Positions 1 through 5,303 of a stretch of 5,719 nucleotides of DNA are shown here, one piece after another. Every line of letters begins with the position of its first letter. Positions within the stretch are counted from its first letter, which is position 1. A program made the position numbers and the translations under genes. Origin of the DNA: a bacterium (GTDB taxonomy: Bacteria > Bacillota > Clostridia > Oscillospirales > Acutalibacteraceae); assembly GCA_020626545.1 (NCBI GenBank), contig JAHKZS010000025.1, positions 1-5,719 on the forward strand, given 5' to 3'. Below the pieces are notes generated by a model that saw only the letters and a program-made list of their open reading frames with translations, ran no database searches and was not told the origin of the DNA.

Positions 1-568
1 CTGTTAAACCCTTGGGCATTGAGGACATCATATCGGGGTCTACGATAGCGACCTCGGGGATATCGTGCTCGTCAACGCATACGAATTTACGCTCTTTTTC
101 GGTATCGGTGATAACGTAGTTAATAGTAACCTCGGCGGCAGTACCCGCGGTAGTCGGAACGGCGATTGTCGGTACAGCGTGGTTCTTGGTCGGAGCTACG
201 CCCTCGAGCGAGCGTACATCGGAAAACTCGGGGTTAGTGATAATAACGCCGATAGCCTTAGCGGTATCCATAGAAGAACCGCCGCCGATTGTGATAATCG
301 AGTCGGCTCCGCACGCCTTAAACGCCTCTACGCCGTCTTTTACGTTTTCGATAGTCGGATTGGGCTTAATTCCCGAATAAACAGTATAGGGGATTTTAGC
401 CTCGTCGAGCAGGTCTGTTACCTTAGAGGTAACATTGAACTTAATTAAATCGGGATCGGAGCATATGAAGATATGCTTAAAGCCCTTAGTCTGAGCGATT
501 TTAGGGATTTCGTTAATCGCTCCTTTTCCATGGTGAGAAACCATATTCAGAATAATTCTGTCTGCCAT
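1..568 (-). CDS. fucO: Lactaldehyde reductase / iron-containing alcohol dehydrogenase, N-terminal half (partial)
   Basis: The gene runs off the left edge; 189 residues of an expected ~382 are visible. From memory of E. coli FucO, the match is close and nearly gap-free, including NPEFxDVRSLEG (residues 112-123), IPTTAGTAAEVTINYVITD-like sequence (137-155), KFVCVD (161-166) and HDIPEVA (168-174). The nucleotide-binding GGGSSMD motif is at 95-101, and Asp38 aligns with the FucO aspartate linked to preference for NAD over NADP. The iron ligands (one Asp, three His) lie in the missing half, so metal binding cannot be checked. FucO is a cytoplasmic enzyme that interconverts L-lactaldehyde and 1,2-propanediol with NAD(H). 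No other fucose or rhamnose gene is visible, so a general role such as NADH reoxidation to ethanol or propanediol is possible. The start is fixed by AGGAG at 577-581, eight bases upstream of the ATG. It has its own promoter (612-640). The Fe-ADH family is certain; the exact substrate is less so. Confidence 0.9.
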   Translation of the reverse strand, partial: MADRIILNMVSHHGKGAINEIPKIAQTKGFKHIFICSDPDLIKFNVTSKVTDLLDEAKIPYTVYSGIKPNPTIENVKDGVEAFKACGADSIITIGGGSSMDTAKAIGVIITNPEFSDVRSLEGVAPTKNHAVPTIAVPTTAGTAAEVTINYVITDTEKERKFVCVDEHDIPEVAIVDPDMMSSMPKGLT

Positions 569-611
569 AATCAAAACTCCTTTATCTTTTTATTTAAATG
601 GTTACAATATA

Positions 612-640
612 ATTATAACGCTAAAATCTATTTCATTCAA
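612..640 (-). promoter_or_regulatory. Predicted sigma-A promoter of fucO
   Basis: On the minus strand a -35 element TTGAAT (635-640) and a perfect -10 TATAAT (612-617) are separated by exactly 17 bases. Transcription would begin near position 605, leaving a leader of about 37 bases that contains the AGGAG ribosome binding site. It lies just downstream of the terminator that closes the preceding gene, so fucO is probably an independent unit. Confidence 0.75.
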
Positions 641-666
641 GAAAAATTTGCCAATAAACCGTAAGA

Positions 667-694
667 AAAAAGAGACTTTTTCAAGCCTCTTTTT
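667..694 (-). terminator. Hairpin terminator after the M23 gene
   Basis: An 8-bp stem (AAAAAGAG at 667-674 with CTCTTTTT at 687-694) continues, after one mismatch, into 3 bp (CTT/AAG) around a 4-base loop. Read on the minus strand it lies about 27 bases beyond the M23 stop codon and ends in a run of T, as an intrinsic terminator should. The plus-strand side is also T-rich, so the structure could work in both directions, but no plus-strand gene reaches it here. Confidence 0.75.
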
Positions 695-720
695 CTTTGC
701 CCCTGAACGAAACGAGGGCT

Positions 721-1458
721 TTATTCGTCGTTATTGATTAAGGACAGCGGATCGACATACTGTCCGTTAACCTTAACGGCTATATGAATATGCTTTCCGT
801 CCAAGCTTTCGCCGGGGATATCTCCCGCGGTAGCGAGGGTATCGCCTGTTTTAACGACGCTTCCTTTTTCCACTTTCACGTTACCCGAAAGTCCGCTGTA
901 ATAAGCGGTATAAGTAGGCGCTTTCACCACGATTGTTTTGCCGAGAATATCGTCGTTATAAATCTTCTTTACCTCGCCGTCGCCCATCGAGTAGACGTTA
1001 TCTCCCTCGTCGCACGCTAAATCAACGCCCGTGTGCGCCTGCCACTGATTGAGGGTTTTGTTGTAAACGGTTTCCTCGCTGTATTCCTTTAAGACCTTTT
1101 TCTTATCGAGCGGATAGGATAAGGTCGAGTTCACGGCAGCCATCGTCTGTACAGCCGATTTGGTTTCCTTGGGAGCGGTTTCTTCCTCGAATTCCGTCGC
1201 CTCGGTCGCGGTTTCCGTCGGCTCGGTTTCTTTCTCGGTAGTCTCGGTAGCGGATGTAGTTTTCTTTTCCGTTTCTGTAACGCCTGTTACGATATTTTCT
1301 ACAGCCAGGGTTTCACTCGCGTCGTTGTCAAAAACGCCTGTAAGGCTCGTATACGTCGAATACGCCGCCATTCCGACGGCTATGATACAAATTGATAACG
1401 CGGTGAAGAACCCTGCTCTTTCCTTTCGGCTTCTTCTTTTCTTTTCGCTGTATCTCAT
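721..1458 (-). CDS. Membrane-anchored M23-family (LytM-fold) protein, SpoIIQ-like
   Basis: This 245-residue protein has a very basic N-terminus (1-14), one membrane segment (about 16-35), a Thr/Glu-rich extracytoplasmic linker (about 58-105) and a C-terminal M23/LytM domain (about 112-240). The domain keeps HTGVD (142-146) and HIH (223-225), giving the zinc ligands His142, Asp146 and His225 plus the catalytic His223. The family's YxHL motif instead reads YSGLS (187-191), with Gly where His is expected. The phrases LGKTIVV, YYSGLSG and VKVEKGSVVKTGD resemble SpoIIQ, the forespore membrane protein that docks with SpoIIIAH in sporulating Firmicutes and also has an altered motif here. I infer a SpoIIQ-like structural or weakly catalytic role; a general cell-wall endopeptidase (cutting peptidoglycan cross-bridges) is the alternative. 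The start is supported by GAGGTGA at 1463-1469. That site lies inside a hairpin (1465-1491). The gene appears to stand alone, with terminators on both sides. No sporulation sigma-factor promoter was convincingly identified. Confidence 0.85.
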   Translation of the reverse strand: MRYSEKKRRSRKERAGFFTALSICIIAVGMAAYSTYTSLTGVFDNDASETLAVENIVTGVTETEKKTTSATETTEKETEPTETATEATEFEEETAPKETKSAVQTMAAVNSTLSYPLDKKKVLKEYSEETVYNKTLNQWQAHTGVDLACDEGDNVYSMGDGEVKKIYNDDILGKTIVVKAPTYTAYYSGLSGNVKVEKGSVVKTGDTLATAGDIPGESLDGKHIHIAVKVNGQYVDPLSLINNDE

Positions 1459-1464
1459 AAAATC

Positions 1465-1491
1465 ACCTCTGACGTTATTATGGTCAGAGGT
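1465..1491 (-). promoter_or_regulatory. Leader hairpin covering the M23 gene's ribosome binding site
   Basis: A perfect 9-bp inverted repeat (ACCTCTGAC at 1465-1473 and GTCAGAGGT at 1483-1491) has a 9-base loop. In the minus-strand mRNA the 3' arm contains most of the GAGGTGA Shine-Dalgarno sequence of the M23 gene, seven bases from its ATG. If transcription starts upstream of the hairpin, the ribosome binding site would be base-paired and translation damped. On the plus strand the same hairpin is followed by five T residues and could act as a terminator, though no plus-strand gene leads into it. Confidence 0.55.
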
Positions 1492-1528
1492 TTTTATATT
1501 ATTCAGTAAAGTTAAATTATTTGATAAT

Positions 1529-1611
1529 GGGGGTAGAAAAATCTTCTAACCCCCTGGAAAATATTTCTAACCCCCTGGAAAAATCTTCTAGGGGGTTAGA
1601 AAAATCTTCTA
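1529..1611. repeat. Four tandem 20-21 base hairpin-forming units
   Basis: The units lie at 1529-1548, 1549-1569, 1570-1590 and 1591-1611. Each ends in the near-palindromic core TAGAAAAATCTTCTA or a close variant (TGGAAAATATTTCTA, TGGAAAAATCTTCTA). The outer two begin with GGGGG and the inner two with ACCCCC, so they pair with each other. Positions 1529-1554 form a stem of about 10 bp with one bulged A. Positions 1564-1602 form a 13-bp perfect stem that can extend by four more pairs, one of them G-T. In one minus-strand frame the array is open and reads as heptads of the LEDFSRG type, but it has no start codon. The function is unknown. Confidence 0.85.
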
Positions 1612-1657
1612 CATATAATAATAATTATAATAATATTAATAATAATATTTATATATA
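1612..1657. other. A/T-rich tract of ATA/ATT triplets, possible weak promoter
   Basis: After the first base this stretch contains only A and T and is built largely of AATA and ATT steps. On the minus strand a TATAAT hexamer lies at 1624-1629, but the position 17 bases upstream reads ATAAAT, a poor -35. It is the best candidate I can see for an M23 promoter; if used, the repeat array would be transcribed as part of the M23 leader. The A/T bias makes chance TATAAT matches likely. Confidence 0.3.
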
Positions 1658-1679
1658 GGTAGAAAAAATTTCTATATAT
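1653..1679. repeat. Diverged fifth hairpin unit
   Basis: The core TAGAAAAAATTTCTA at 1660-1674 is a variant of the core in the four-unit array, preceded by GG rather than GGGGG. It folds into a 6-bp stem with an AAA loop. Flanking ATATA/TATAT sequence (about 1653-1657 and 1675-1679) can extend the stem beyond a GG bulge. Its separation from the array by the A/T tract suggests either an older copy or that the tract was inserted or expanded between copies. Confidence 0.6.
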
Positions 1680-1692
1680 GAAATATGAAGAA

Positions 1693-1717
1693 AAGAGGCT
1701 GTCAGCGACAGCCTCTT
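1693..1717 (-). terminator. Intrinsic terminator of the amylase gene
   Basis: A perfect 11-bp stem (1693-1703 with 1707-1717, arms AAGAGGCTGTC and GACAGCCTCTT) has a 3-base loop. On the minus strand it starts 27 bases after the amylase stop codon and runs into TTTTCTTC. This should end amylase transcription and keep it out of the repeat region and the M23 gene. Confidence 0.9.
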
Positions 1718-1744
1718 AATAATTTAGTTGATCGGTTAACGGAG

Positions 1745-4700
1745 TTAACCTGTGTACTTTGACCACTCGCCCGTGCTGAGCTTGTAGTAGTTATTATTAT
1801 CGGTAATTTTTAAATTGGGGGTTTTCTTACTGTCGTCCCATACGCCTGCCACGGTTCCTTTGAAGAGGAAGAATTCGCCGGAATCGCCGTAAACGGTTTC
1901 CGGAAGGTCTAATTTCCAAACGTTTCCGCCGATATTTTCCATATCAACCTGACCGTCGATTCCTTTACCCCAACCATGTACATACACAGCGGGCCAACCC
2001 ACGTCATTTAATACGTAAATTGTCGATACACCCTCAGAAGGTTTTTCTTCAGCTACATAAGGACCGACTTCGGCGCCGAGGGTTGTTTCAATACCTTCTT
2101 TAGACGCTTCAACAAGAGTAATACAGTTGTTAGTCGGTGAAACAGTGATTCCCTCAACAGCGTTATAGCCCATATCGGGAGTTGTAGCGGACATCGCGCG
2201 GTAGAATGTTACATCAGAAACACTCTTGGGAACTTCAGCCGAGAATACCTCGGGATAAGCGCTTTCATCCTTAACCATAAGGTAGCTTTCGCCTGTACTG
2301 TTATCATAAACGAACGGCTCGCTGCCCTGAGAGCTGATCCAGGAAAGCTGTGTCTTTATATAAAGTGTATAAGTTTCTTCGGGCTGAGGAGCCTGTGTTT
2401 CGGGCTGGGGAGCCTGAGTAGCGGGCTGGGGAGCCTGTGTGGGAGTTACAGAACCGCCGCCGCTGTACGCCTGACCCGCTCTTGAGTTAGAGTCAGCTAT
2501 TTTAGCAACATACTTCTGAATAGCTGTAGCGTCCTTAATAGAGATGTTGCCGTCGCCGTTAACGTCAGCTAAGGGCTGTCTTGCCGCGGGAATAAGCTCG
2601 AGCTGAGCTACGTGCTTCTGAATAGCTGTAGCGTCCTTGATAGAGATATTGCCGTCGCCGTTAACGTCGCCGTAGAGGCTGTCGCCCGATACAGGAATAG
2701 TTGTAACCGGTTCAGTCGGCTTGGGAGCGTCGGTTGTTGTCGGAGTAGGAGCTACTGTTGTGGGCTGCTCAGAGGAGTTGCCCTTAGTAACTTCTGTAGC
2801 GGCTACAGGAGTTGAGGACTGTCCGGGTACTTCTGTAGAAGTAGTCCAAGTACCGTTGGAAATGCTTGTTAATTTATGAGTTGTACCGCCGAGGTCGAGA
2901 GTTTTTCTCGAGGTTGAGGGCGGATACTGGTTACCCTGAGATACGCCGCCCGAAGATTTAGCGGAGTCGCTGATAATTACGTGAGTCTTTGTAGAATTAG
3001 CGAGGTTGAAGTTAGAAGCTACGGGGTCAGCTGAGCCTGTTACCTGGCCGTTAGAAACCTTAGTGGTTTTCTCGGAGATACAGGAGTTGTTGCTTACCTC
3101 GAGGTAATATACGTTAGTCTTGGAATCGTATTCTAATTCCTCGCCCGGCCAAGCGGCATTCTTGTAAACCTGTCCGCCGACTGTAAGTCCGTTACCTGAA
3201 TCCTGGTCGAACATATAGCAGTAAAGCGGAGCTGTCCATCTTGCCTGAGTTACGGCAGTGGCGGGAACGATTACGTAAACGCCCGAGCCTGTAGCTACAG
3301 ACTTAGTATAGTAATAAACGGAAGAAGTAGTAGTCTTGCCGTCTGTCGCTGTAAGAGTAAGCTTGATAGTTTCGCCCTTCTTATAATCGGAACCGATCTT
3401 AATCTTGGGAGAACCTGTGAATGATTTGGGAGTATAGTTTTCGAGCTGATATGTACCGCTTGTAGCGTTTGTAAGAGAAAGACCTACTGTAAGAGTATCG
3501 CCCTTGAAGGTCTGTGTTTCCTGGTCAGCGTAAGCCATCGGAGTTGTGTCGCCCTGAGCTACAACAGCTACACCGGTCGAACCGATGTTACCTGTTACAG
3601 TACCGCCGGAAACTCTGAACACGTTACCTGTAATCATATCTTTATAGTTGCCGTCAGCGAGGCCTGTTCCGCTTACGGAAGCGCTTGCTGTAGTACCGTT
3701 GGTGTTAACTAAAACTACACCCTTTGTACCTCTTGCTACGTAAGCGATGCTGCCGCTGGCGCCGCACTTTTCACTTTCGTTTACGAAGTTATTGTGGAAC
3801 TTATTAGCCTCGGCTACTGCTGTGCTCTTATAAGTAGTATCTGTAGCCGCTCCGCCCATCTGCATACTTGTTGTACGAGCGAAGTAAAGCGGGAGAGCGT
3901 CCTTGTGAGCCGCGAGTAACGCCCATGTCTTAACGATATCGGAGTTGCTTACGCCCGCGGTGGACTCGCCTGTTGTGTTGAGGAATGTATCGTGAGACTC
4001 TGCCCATACTACAGCCTTGCCGTTACCGCCCGCTTTAGAGCAGTTGAGGTTAGCGGCTGTGGAAGCGTTCTTGCCTGTAACGCCGCCGCGTACACTCGCG
4101 GAAGCCTGGTTATCTGTTACACGGTATTTACCGCCGTTTAAGTTAGTATAGCCGGAGATAGCTCTTCCGTTACCGGGAGTGTTAAGAACCTCGCCGTAAT
4201 AGAAGATTGATTTACCCTTACCGGAAGCGTAGGAGTTAGCGCCGTTTATAACATTAGTCCAGTAGTTGTTAGGAGAAATGCTTGAGTCGGCGGGTGTCTC
4301 GATATGCTTAGCCGCGTCGAAACGGAAGCCGTCAGCGCCGGCGTCGATACACTCTTTGAGTAAGCTTATAACACGGTTCTGGACAGTTGTGTTACCTGTG
4401 TTGAGGTCAGGGCACTTAGAGGAGACGAGCTGTGTAACGGCTCTTGCGTCACCGTCGCTGGCTTCACCCGAAGGATTATGGAAATAGGGGTTGTTCTGAA
4501 CCATACCCGTACCGTTCCATAAAGTAGACTCGTAAGTCTTAACCTCGTCGGCAAGCTTAATATAAGGCTTGCTCTCGTAGCTCTTTTCACTTGTCGCGCC
4601 TAAGTGGTTAGTTACAACGTCGCAGATAATCTTTACACCGTACTGATGAGCTGTAGTACAGAGAGATTTAAGCTGTGCGGCTGTTCCAACCCAGCTGTCC

Positions 4701-5035
4701 TTAGCGAGCGAAAGGCTTACAGGCTGATACATTTTCCACCACTGACCTGATACGTTAGTGGAGGTGTTCATATCCTTAGGCTGCTGAACAGGCGATACCT
4801 GTACAGCCGAATAGCCTGCCGCCGCGATAGCGGGGATGTTCTTTTCGATAGATGAATATCCCCAGCAGAGAGCGTGTAAGATTACACCGTCGGAGATATT
4901 GTCCTGAAGCTTTGTTTCAAGTCCTGTTTCACTTTTAGCGGTTTCGGCAGCCTGAGCCGATAACGCGAAAGCGAAAGATGAACAAAGTAAAGCGAGCACC
5001 ATAAATATGCTCAATATACCTTTGAGTTTTTTCAT
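1745..5035 (-). CDS. Secreted GH13 alpha-amylase with starch-binding modules and a dockerin
   Basis: This 1096-residue extracellular enzyme should cut internal alpha-1,4 bonds in starch. A signal peptide (1-29, AQA/A cleavage) precedes a GH13 barrel resembling Bacillus subtilis AmyE (likely GH13_28): ILHALCWGY (52-60), region I DVVTNH (139-144), region II GFRFDAAKH (236-244) with nucleophile Asp240, acid/base Glu282 in YYGEVL, and Asp349 in WAESHDT. A C-domain (about 425-495) and a beta-domain (about 500-580) follow. A CBM26-like starch-binding domain (about 586-735) has aromatic RWTAPLYCY and AAWPGEEL. A T/P-rich linker (about 740-783) leads to a dockerin (788-853) with two calcium loops of the DVNGDGN type. 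Three TQAPQP units (866-886) precede an unassigned beta-rich domain (about 888-993) and a final CBM26-like domain (about 1004-1096, VGWPAVYVHGWG ... NNYYKLSTGEW). The dockerin implies docking to a cohesin scaffold, as in the R. bromii amylosome. The start is supported by AGGAG at 5045-5049. All catalytic residues are intact; AmyE is usually only about 660 residues. Confidence 0.95.
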   Translation of the reverse strand: MKKLKGILSIFMVLALLCSSFAFALSAQAAETAKSETGLETKLQDNISDGVILHALCWGYSSIEKNIPAIAAAGYSAVQVSPVQQPKDMNTSTNVSGQWWKMYQPVSLSLAKDSWVGTAAQLKSLCTTAHQYGVKIICDVVTNHLGATSEKSYESKPYIKLADEVKTYESTLWNGTGMVQNNPYFHNPSGEASDGDARAVTQLVSSKCPDLNTGNTTVQNRVISLLKECIDAGADGFRFDAAKHIETPADSSISPNNYWTNVINGANSYASGKGKSIFYYGEVLNTPGNGRAISGYTNLNGGKYRVTDNQASASVRGGVTGKNASTAANLNCSKAGGNGKAVVWAESHDTFLNTTGESTAGVSNSDIVKTWALLAAHKDALPLYFARTTSMQMGGAATDTTYKSTAVAEANKFHNNFVNESEKCGASGSIAYVARGTKGVVLVNTNGTTASASVSGTGLADGNYKDMITGNVFRVSGGTVTGNIGSTGVAVVAQGDTTPMAYADQETQTFKGDTLTVGLSLTNATSGTYQLENYTPKSFTGSPKIKIGSDYKKGETIKLTLTATDGKTTTSSVYYYTKSVATGSGVYVIVPATAVTQARWTAPLYCYMFDQDSGNGLTVGGQVYKNAAWPGEELEYDSKTNVYYLEVSNNSCISEKTTKVSNGQVTGSADPVASNFNLANSTKTHVIISDSAKSSGGVSQGNQYPPSTSRKTLDLGGTTHKLTSISNGTWTTSTEVPGQSSTPVAATEVTKGNSSEQPTTVAPTPTTTDAPKPTEPVTTIPVSGDSLYGDVNGDGNISIKDATAIQKHVAQLELIPAARQPLADVNGDGNISIKDATAIQKYVAKIADSNSRAGQAYSGGGSVTPTQAPQPATQAPQPETQAPQPEETYTLYIKTQLSWISSQGSEPFVYDNSTGESYLMVKDESAYPEVFSAEVPKSVSDVTFYRAMSATTPDMGYNAVEGITVSPTNNCITLVEASKEGIETTLGAEVGPYVAEEKPSEGVSTIYVLNDVGWPAVYVHGWGKGIDGQVDMENIGGNVWKLDLPETVYGDSGEFFLFKGTVAGVWDDSKKTPNLKITDNNNYYKLSTGEWSKYTG
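2378..2440 (-). repeat. Three 21-base units encoding the TQAPQP(A/E) linker
   Basis: Residues 866-886 of the amylase are three copies of TQAPQPA/E, encoded by three near-identical 21-base units. The segment is a flexible Pro/Gln linker between the dockerin and the C-terminal domains. Such in-frame repeats can change copy number by slippage, altering linker length without breaking the frame. Confidence 0.9.
2477..2674 (-). other. Dockerin domain with two near-identical calcium-binding repeats
   Basis: Residues 788-853 contain two copies of DVNGDGNISIKDATAIQK, starting at Asp790 and Asp824, each followed by a helix (HVAQL and YVAKI). Asp/Asn at loop positions 1, 3, 5 and 12 fit type I dockerin calcium loops. 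The usual partner-recognition positions carry the same residues in both halves (Ile-Lys at 10-11, Gln-Lys at 17-18). In DNA, 2513-2566 and 2615-2668 are identical at 52 of 54 positions. It should anchor the enzyme to a cohesin-bearing scaffold outside the cell; no cohesin gene lies in this window. Confidence 0.93.
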
Positions 5036-5100
5036 TTTTCAAAACTCCTTTCTAAAATTAACGCAATACTTTTTCACCCAGTACACGTTTTATCACATTA

Positions 5101-5129
5101 ATTATACCAAAAAACACAAAATATGTATA
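5101..5129 (-). promoter_or_regulatory. Predicted extended -10 promoter of the amylase gene
   Basis: On the minus strand TGGTATAAT (5101-5109) is a perfect -10 with the TG extension. A weaker -35, TATACA (5124-5129), lies 17 bases upstream. Transcription would start near 5094, giving a leader of about 58 bases that ends with AGGAG nine bases before the ATG. No clear CcpA cre site was found next to it. Confidence 0.7.
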
Positions 5130-5167
5130 TATCTTTTTTTAACCAATAACAAGGTTTAATTTTGTGT
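5114..5167. repeat. 9-bp inverted repeat around the upstream side of the amylase promoter
   Basis: ACACAAAAT (5114-5122) and its exact reverse complement ATTTTGTGT (5159-5167) are separated by 36 bases. One arm sits in the spacer of the amylase promoter and the other about 30 bases upstream of its -35. This could be a pair of operator half-sites, but in such AT-rich DNA it may also be chance. Confidence 0.3.
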
Positions 5168-5213
5168 ATTTTGCTAAAAACGACCAATGGTTTATAACTG
5201 ATACTATTTTTCA

Positions 5214-5242
5214 TTGACTTTTACCGTAAAAAAAATTATAAT
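5214..5242 (+). promoter_or_regulatory. Predicted sigma-A promoter of potA
   Basis: TTGACT (5214-5219) and a perfect TATAAT (5237-5242) are separated by exactly 17 bases, a near-consensus promoter. Transcription would start near 5249, leaving a leader of about 55 bases with AGGAG at 5292-5296. It is divergent from the amylase promoter, with about 84 bases between the two -35 elements. Confidence 0.8.
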
Positions 5243-5303
5243 ATTGTGCGGTATTAATATACTATAATATAAATTTAAAAAATCACCTTTCAGGAGTACA
5301 TAA

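Noticed and set aside
65..448. Plus-strand open frames of 127 and 64 codons
   Set aside because: They lie wholly antisense to the clearly recognisable fucO coding sequence and resemble no known protein.
1160..1549. Plus-strand open frame of 129 codons with a Ser/Val-rich product
   Set aside because: It is antisense to the M23 gene. The Ser/Val richness is the reverse reading of the Thr/Glu-rich linker, there is no good ribosome binding site, and it ends inside the hairpin repeats.
1529..1611. CRISPR array
   Set aside because: The units are directly tandem with no unique spacers, and no cas gene is present.
1529..1611. Small peptide gene encoding LEDFSRG-type heptads on the minus strand
   Set aside because: The frame is open through the repeats but has no start codon or ribosome binding site, and stop codons flank it on both sides.
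1734..1750. 7-bp palindrome GGTTAAC/GTTAACC overlapping the amylase stop codon
   Set aside because: It is short, has a 3-base loop and no T-run, and a much better terminator follows at 1693-1717; probably chance.
4366..4590. Minus-strand open frame of 74 codons within the amylase gene
   Set aside because: It is an out-of-frame shadow of the GH13 catalytic domain, which is intact in the main frame.
5263..5268. Second TATAAT in the potA leader
   Set aside because: No -35-like sequence lies at the right distance, and the upstream promoter at 5214-5242 is far stronger.
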